This document shows positions 57,521-64,000 of a DNA stretch of 64,000 nucleotides, one piece after another. The notes under the pieces were generated by a model. That model had not been told where the DNA came from and searched no databases. It saw only the letters and a program-made list of their open reading frames with translations. This DNA comes from Thelephora terrestris (lineage: Eukaryota; Basidiomycota; Agaricomycetes; Thelephorales; Thelephoraceae): positions 1,860,001 through 1,924,000 of the forward strand of contig WIUZ02000002.1 of NCBI GenBank assembly GCA_015956445.1. The letters are read 5' to 3'. A program made the translations under genes and the position numbers. The number at the start of each line of letters is the position of its first letter. Position 1 is the first letter of the stretch.

Positions 57521-59261
57521 ATGTCCTTCCCCAACAACTATACCTACAAAGTCGCCCATGGTATCTCTACCATCTCCCGTATCGACCGTCGTGTCGCCGC
57601 CCGCAAGTCCTACGCCTGTGCAGCTGGAACTCCCTATACCACGGATGACCAGGTATGGGGGAGGTTTAGAGCTTCTTGTGTTAGCACTAACGCCTTCCTC
57701 TAGGTAGAGGTTACGTTCTTTTGGGCGTTGATGTCCAGCTAACGGCTTCTAGATCTTGGAGGTCGTCACGGAAGTGGACGCCGAACGTCTCAGGGAGACG
57801 ATCCCTCACTTGATGGGATTGACCTGGGACGATGAGCTCTGGGTCCGTACCATGATCGCCGAGAAGGTGAACTTCCGGATGAGGGGTAGGTTCGGAGAGT
57901 TGGAGCATCCGATCAAGAAGGAGCTCTGGTACACCCTGCAAAGAGGGATCTACGATCAGGATCTGTTGGAGCACGGGGCAACTGTTCCTCGGGCCGTCCG
58001 CCATGCCACTGCTGCCACGATGCTGTTGTGGTCGCTCGTTCGGGAGGGGGAGAACAAAGTAGGTTCTCCGTTTGGATATTCGAGTATGACTCTCGACTAA
58101 ACAAACTGCCTAGGTTGAACGATTGGAACGCGAGGTGAAGGAGGCGAAGGCAGACGTCCTTCGTCTGTCAGCGGAGGGTCTTCAGATGAAGGAGACTCTG
58201 GCCGCCTTTCAGCAGGGGACGAACGAAGCGTTGGAGGCTATGGTCGCCAACCATCAAGAGTTGATCGCCGGGCTGAAGGTTCGGGACAACAACATCAAGG
58301 GGGCACTGGCCAGGAGGGATGAAAAGGTAATGCCACTTTCATCATTGTTTTAGAATGATGGAAGTTGACATTTCCTAGACCGAACAGCTCGAGGACGTGG
58401 TGGCGGTGTTGACGGCGCAGGTCGCTTCCTTGCAGGATAAGACCTGCAACTGTAAGGAGGGTCCGAAGTTGGTTGGTGAGGGGACCGCCGACATTCCGTT
58501 CGAGCTGGAGTACGCCGACGAGGTGGTACTCCCGTCGCCTAACCCGTCGTCCTATGCGACACCTCCGATCGAGAATGCGGTTCCCGTCCCGACTCCGGCT
58601 CCGGCTTCCACGTTGGCCGAGTCCGACAAGGAGAACTGTCGGCGTTGCCCGCTGCAGCTGATCAGTCAGCTGGTCAAGATCGAGGATGAGGTCATGGAAG
58701 TCGATCGGGCCGAAGATGTTCTGAGGGCCATAGAGGTACGTCCGGTGACCAAGGGGCAGCGTTGTAAACGCTCTCGACGCCGCCTTGCTCATCGCATGGC
58801 TCCATCGGCTAACCCGTACCCGCGTCCAGTTGAATCGGATGGTGACCAGTCTGGTCGAGATAGGGGACGAGAGTTCCGCTATCGGGTCAACCGTCCCTAC
58901 CGACAGGTCGAGTCGGAGATCCAGCTTCGCCACGAGCTTCGACTCGCAAGACAGGATCCCACCCAGGGGTCCGACGAGGGAGACGGAGGGTCACTCGCCG
59001 ACTTCGTCGATAGTGCTCTCGAGCAGTCACCCGGTGATGGAGATGTGGGACCAGGTATTCCAGAGTTCGGTGACATCTGGGAGGCTGATCGGTCCGCTCG
59101 AAGGCATCTCTTCCTATCGGCTTGAACTAGTCGTTCAGCTGAGTGCCGAAGATGGTGACGCCATGTTCGGGGAGGTCCTTGCGAGGAGGGGCCAGCACTA
59201 CGATCTCCGGGATGGACGCTTGATGACCATGAGGCCTGCCGTAGATAGAGTTGACTTTTGA
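57521..59261 (+). other. Family C coding-like region, unit 2
   Basis: Same plan and nearly the same sequence as the unit-1 region, including VKEAKADVLRLSAEGLQMK and the CRRCP motif. The copy at 9083-10270 matches its second half. Three copies keeping the same protein style suggest that the frame mattered for spread. Part of an LTR-like fossil. Confidence 0.5.
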
Positions 59262-59450
59262 GGACGTTGTATAAGCATTGTATAGCCAGTTGTTTCGTAT
59301 TGCCGTGAATGTATGCGCGTTTGTGTGTTTTGAATGATTGGTGTGAAAGATAAGGAATGTGAAGCATTCAAAACATAAGAAGTGGTAAGAAGAGTTCGAA
59401 GAAAGAGCGTGTTATAAAAAGTTTAAAAATACCATGTTCCTGACAAAGAG

Positions 59451-60455
59451 GTGTGAAGAGGCCCAGGGGGTTTCTTGTGATTCGGTAAGCTAATACAGGG
59501 TATTTATAGGTAGAGACAGTGCGATCTACGCGAAAGAGATGGGAAAGTCGTGAACAAATGGAGAAACGGTGGGAAGATAGGAATAGGTAAATAGAAAGGG
59601 GTAAACGCGAGTCTGACGCAGGGTAGGGGACCAGACGGTATGTCGGGAAGTCGGAACGATGCTGGGGTAGACGTTACTGGGAGGATGGAGCGATCATGCG
59701 AAGCAAGGCCAAAAGGGGAAGTCCGCAAGCTAGAGATCAGAAGATCGTACCTGGGCGCGAGATCGGGAGCAGTTGAGGGTGATAGGCAAGCGAGGAGACA
59801 GGTCAACATGTGGCTCGACGGAGTGGAACCAGACCGTAGGAGGGGACGCGTCATCGGGACCTGATCAGGGACCTGGAGCCATCAGCCGATCACAACATCA
59901 CGTGCCGTTCGGGGGGGATGGCCACGGAGGCGGAAACAGCGTGCGATGACGCACATCGAAGGGATTGCGGGAACGGTTCGATGATCGGGACGTCAAGTGG
60001 GTGTGACACCCCTGTGACCGATCGAGGGGTCGTCGGTTCGCGTAGGTGGGGGGGGGTCGTCGAGATAGATGGGGTAGGAGCTGAGACTGGAGCTTGAGTC
60101 GAAGCTCACACGAATAGACAGCGGGTCACCGTGTCAACGATCTCGGGTGGGTGCTGAGAATGGGGATGATAGATAACAAGAGTCTTCCCGGTCTCGAGGG
60201 GAGTTTGGACGAGTGCCCCAAAACCACTGTGATCGCCAGCATCACTGACATTGTCTGGAGTTTTGCCAACGTCGGCGTGTGAAGTTTTGCCAACATCGGG
60301 TGGTGTTTCACCGCCTCCATCATCCTGCGTGGTATCACTGTTGTTTCAGAGGGTGTTGTACTCGAAGAAATTTGGCATGGTGTCATCAAGGTGATTGCTC
60401 TCACTAGGTGATGCTAAAATCTACATCAACACTTTATCACAACAGATGTGGGATG
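59451..60455. other. No gene recognised
   Basis: Insertion target DNA of the family C composite and GC-rich sequence (a G run near 60047-60056). Open frames are short and domainless. Confidence 0.4.
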
Positions 60456-61001
60456 CTACACACTGGATTCAGCTGTATTCTCAGCGTTCATCTCAGCATC
60501 AGTGAGGATGGGAGTGTACGGGTCAGGCATTGGTGTCTCAACCCACAGAATCTGTAGCCCTGCTTCTTCTTGCACAAGGGCCTCACACCTTGCTTCACAT
60601 GACTTGATGTGGCGCTTGTGAGAACTGTGGTACTGCATGGAAAGTTTCCCACATCAAGGACAATCATAGATGACGTCCTGGATTTTGGTTACAGCTTGTT
60701 GGCGGGTGCGCTGGGAGCGGCATTGAGCCAAGCAAGTGGAACGAGTTGTGTGCATATCACACACATGATGCTGGGATTGAGGGAGATGACAGCCGACACG
60801 TGTGTAAACAGGGTGTGTGTAAACCGAGACGTGTTGAAGGAGGTGTAAGAAAGCAGCGACGTGCGGCCACTCATTATTCATCATCCTTTGTACAATTCCA
60901 TTGAAATGTCCCACATTTGCACCAACACATCTCAAGTAGTGAAGTAGGCAAGTGGACGACACTGAAAATGAGTTATGTATCCCTCCCCAAACGCTGGCCA
61001 T
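60456..61001 (-). pseudogene. Decayed zinc-finger gene fragment, copy 2
   Basis: Longer than copy 1 on the C-terminal side. After the finger (CGKLSMQYHSSHKRHIKSC) the frame continues with EEAGLQILWVETPMPDPYTP to 60456. The TGA inside the first cysteine pair is shared with copy 1. The left duplication border (60520) lies within this fragment. Confidence 0.35.
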
Positions 61002-61857
61002 AATGACGGCAAGGTTTTATGGATGTGCATGGATGTGCTTGCACAGGTTCAGGTTGAGTCATTATGTGGAAGCGGTCCCACGAGATGGACTTTGTTGTGT
61101 ATGTGCTTCCACGGCTAACAATCATGATGAAAGCACTCCGAATTGCGTGGAAGCACATGGAACATGTGGCCTTTCCGCCAAAGCGTGTCGATTGAGCAAA
61201 CCTGCACAGAATCCAAAGTACATTTCCCTGATGGCAGGACTTGAATGGCCTCATGTGCAGCAACAAGTTCTATACTTTCCAGATTCATGGCATACAACCT
61301 GTCTGCACATCATTAACAAGTGCTGAGATTTGCCAGTCAATTCCTTTGGCCCTTTATTTGACCCAACAATTTTGTTTCAGTAATGAACACACTCTCATGT
61401 ACATTCCCAAAGTTTTCTTTGCTGATGAATGATTTCAAACCTTTCAGCCTACCACAATCTGTTATGTTCTTCCAACACTCAATGTTTGATGATGACCAGC
61501 CTTGCATTCTTGTCATCACATCAAGGGGGAAAATGACATTGCCAAAAAAAGCATGTAGGCTAAAAAAAAACTGGAAAACATAACATATCTAGAAGAAACC
61601 ACATATCAAGAAAAATAACATATTTGGAAAGGTAACATACACTGAGCCACCAGGGAAGGGTATGACCCACTCCAAGCCAGAATGAGGTGGGAAATTGTTT
61701 TACACGTTGACTGGGAGATTTTGTTTCCCTAGGCTGGGCAAAATTCCTAGAGAATATCACCAAAACCTGAGGGTGGTTGAGGGGTCTGTGTGGACACACA
61801 GCTATCACCAGTTCAGGAGCAGCACTTGGTGTCACTATGGCTTCACTAAAACTCGGG

Positions 61858-63067
61858 TCAGAAATATGGGACAGTAGAGGTCACTAGAACAAAGAAAAAA
61901 CAGACACTAAGCTCAACTCTCTTTGTGCCAGAAAGAGTTGAGATGATTAGCCGGCCTTCCTCCCTGAATTTCAGAAAGAAATCCCCACACGAATCCCGAA
62001 TGGAGTCGAAAGCATCAGGACTGAGCTGGAACTCAACTTCTAACGTGTCTTCATATCCTGATGTATGTAATCTTCCAACAAGCCCACACATGGCATCTTC
62101 CAGAGTTAGCCTCCTGTCGGCATCCAGTGGGGACACCACTGCATCGTAGAGAATCTTGTGAATGTTTTGGGAGGTGATTGAAGCGATGGTGGCGCATAGC
62201 CTTTCACATGAGTACGGCTGGTAGAGCACAAGCTCTTGAAGCTCTGAACAATTCTGGAGATCCAGAACGGCATTGCCTGGAAAAGTATTGGTTTGATTCT
62301 GCCTTTGATATTGGTGCAACTCAAACACTGAAAACATGCTTACATTTATATAGGGTTAAGGTCATAAGGCTCTCCTCACACATGTTGATGAGGCGCTGGT
62401 AGTCCGGACCCTCGGTATTCCAGAAAATCGCTTCCCGTGTGATTTCAAGCTCATCATAAGCCACCTGCATGCTGGATAGCTGGTCTAAGAATGTTGTGAG
62501 ATACATCACTTCGTCGACCCGAAGCCTCCCATGCAGGCGCCTGGAAGGGACCATTGGCTCCTCATCGTCATCTCCACTACGGGGGGAAATGATGTCGAGA
62601 TCGCTGAGGTTGGGGAAGTAGCAAACAATCGCGAAGCACGAAGGCCACGAAATCTCGACACAGTCGAATGTTAGAGACGAGAGGGTGTGTTGAAATGCTG
62701 AGAAAACCTCGAGATGCTGGGAGAAATTTTGGGGGAAATTCGGGCCGCTCAGTGTTAGGGTCTGAAGTTGACGGAATGGGGGCAGTTGTCTGGGGATGGT
62801 GTCGCAACCGTGATGTCTTGATCGAAAGTAGAAGAGCAAGTGGGTGTGGTCGAAAGGCTCGGCTTTCCCGGGTCCAGTTCTTCCCTCCCACGGTGGATAG
62901 CTGCCAATATCGACATCTATACAGGAGAATAGCAGTCTCTGGGCGGGGTATACCCACGACTTTTCAACCAACGAACACGCCCGAAGTGTTTCGTTGTCGT
63001 CATCTTCGTCGTATATGAGGCTGAAAATTTCATCGAGCAATTCCTGGGGAAGCTCCATGGTCGACAA
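61858..63067 (-). CDS. F-box domain protein, copy 2
   Basis: Exons 63067-62344 and 62276-61858, with the same 67-nt intron as copy 1; 380 residues. The F-box is near the N-terminus (LPQELLDEIFSLIYDE, LRACSLVEKSWVYP). A one-base insertion near 63080 puts the leader found in copy 1 out of frame, so translation must begin at the Met just before the F-box. The remainder is uninterrupted and very similar. Role as for copy 1: putative SCF substrate adaptor. Confidence 0.8.
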
Positions 63068-64000
63068 GGAGGACGAGATGTGAGAGGCCTAGCGGAGGAG
63101 CAACAGTTGGTGCGGGCAGGGAGAGATTTGTAGAAGCCGCCTTGGGGGCGGTTTCGGACGGGGTGGAAGCCTGCGAAAAGCCACGTAAGTCCACGATCGC
63201 TATCGGATAGCTGTCAAATAACACCTCGTGTACTCGCCGTGCACAGTTTACGCGCGTCGCGCCCAGCACAAGTCAACCGAACGTAGGGGATCTCTTACTT
63301 TTTACCAGGGATTCAGAACCCTCCGGTCTACCACGATCTGTTCTGTCGAGCTTTCTCAAAACCGAGGGTAAATGCGTCACAATGACGAGCCTGACGTCCT
63401 CGTCGTTATCAATTCATCGAGACCGAGCTGCCGACAAATGGCTCAAATGATAATGCGCACCTTCAAGCTAGATGAAGGAAATCGCGTTCGGGGCGAGACC
63501 CATAGACAGGCACTCCCGAAAAGTGTATTTTCTACTTCCCCTCAACGATCTCCACGAGCTCAGTGTCCACCGCCGCACTCTTTCCCCCGGCCGTTCGACA
63601 CGCTCCCACCATGCCCTTCGCTCGCGCCCTGAATCCCTCTGACTCTTTCCCTGGCCGCACCAGTCTCGCTACCGCTTCCCCAAACTCGCCAGCTTCGATT
63701 TCTGGCCCAACCTTGTTATTGTCGTAAATATCATACACAGTACGGGAGCCTCAGAGGCGTCACCCCCTGGGTGCCGTCCCTTTACAAACCATGTCCCCTC
63801 GGCCTTCGAATTTGAGGCTGGATTCCAGCCTAGCGCTGTGTGTCCTTGAAGACGGTCACTTCGTCGGATGCCAACGTTTGTCATCCAGATCCGGATCCGG
63901 AAACCCATACATCATCGGATCGAGAAGGCTGATGCACTGTGCAGATCGATGCGGACGTCTCGATCATTCTAGGGGTTTCCTGGCTTCTGTGGATTTCCAA
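63068..64000. other. Duplicated intergenic DNA
   Basis: Counterpart of 14055-14860. The short minus-strand frame 63532-63738 is shared, but I do not regard it as a gene. Confidence 0.4.

Larger units (their letters stand above)
51976..59445 (+). mobile_element. LTR-like family C composite, two tandem units
   Basis: Begins TGTCAGG, ends CCTGACA and is flanked by the 5-bp duplication AAGAG (51971-51975 and 59446-59450), the hallmark of an LTR-type integration. Inside it are two direct units, each starting TGTCAGG (51976 and 56147), with a CATCCCTTGTTGT block, a TATA-like site (CTATAAGAAGG), and a leader before a coding-like region starting MSFPN. No reverse transcriptase, protease or integrase is visible. 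Either the units are very long LTRs with an internal gene, or this is a non-autonomous derivative. The close match of the units suggests a fairly young age. Fossil status: no complete element is demonstrated. Confidence 0.65.
60520..64000. repeat. Segmental duplication, copy 2 (runs off window)
   Basis: Direct counterpart of 11392-14860. Similarity continues to the last base of the window, so the true length is unknown, and a second Hsp20 promoter or gene may follow to the right. Confidence 0.9.

Overview
The window looks like nuclear DNA of a basidiomycete fungus, most likely an agaricomycete. Introns are 50-80 nt with GT..AG borders, the transposases belong to the Plavaka class, and there is a NACHT-WD40 NLR gene and F-box proteins of mushroom type. 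I estimate that more than half of the window is repeats and mobile DNA.

Layout. 1-11.4 kb: repeat-rich DNA with an LTR-like gag fragment, a tandem tRNA-Ser(UGA) array (3.8-4.4 kb), minisatellites, interstitial CCTAA/TTAGG repeats and a partial copy of a second LTR-like family. 11.4-14.9 kb: first copy of a segmental duplication holding an F-box gene; the second copy starts at 60.5 kb and runs off the right edge. 15.2-15.8 kb: an intact Hsp20 gene with heat-shock elements. 16.4-36.0 kb: two Plavaka-class DNA transposons inserted only about 35 bp apart. 36.8-41.1 kb: host genes on the minus strand, namely an intact MGMT gene, then a broken ABC transporter, a UDP-glycosyltransferase stump, a possible aminoacyl-tRNA synthetase tail and a truncated Hsp20 copy. 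43.6-48.1 kb: a complete NLR gene. 48.9-59.5 kb: LTR-like elements, including a 7.5-kb two-unit composite with a 5-bp target duplication. 60.5-64 kb: the second duplication copy.

The main discovery is the 16.4-36.0 kb block. Element 1 (16447-28952) and element 2 (28990-35994) have different termini of the type CATC..GATG and 2-bp target duplications (GT and CG). The sequence at 40.65-42.2 kb is a paralogous empty site for both: the Hsp20 downstream flank reads through both insertion points there. Each element carries the same two genes head to head, a Plavaka transposase on + and a DUF6532-like protein on -. The DUF6532-like protein is therefore likely a standing partner or cargo of these transposons. 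The two transposases are strongly diverged, yet the layout is conserved.

These elements are themselves targets. Three foldback elements starting CACTGGGGGCA, each with its own 3-bp target duplication, sit inside them, two of them between the divergent gene pair. A 3.4-kb Mutator-like foldback with 1.6-kb arms landed exactly on a 5' splice site of the first DUF6532-like gene. Its 10-bp target duplication copied the splice donor, so the reading frame may survive.
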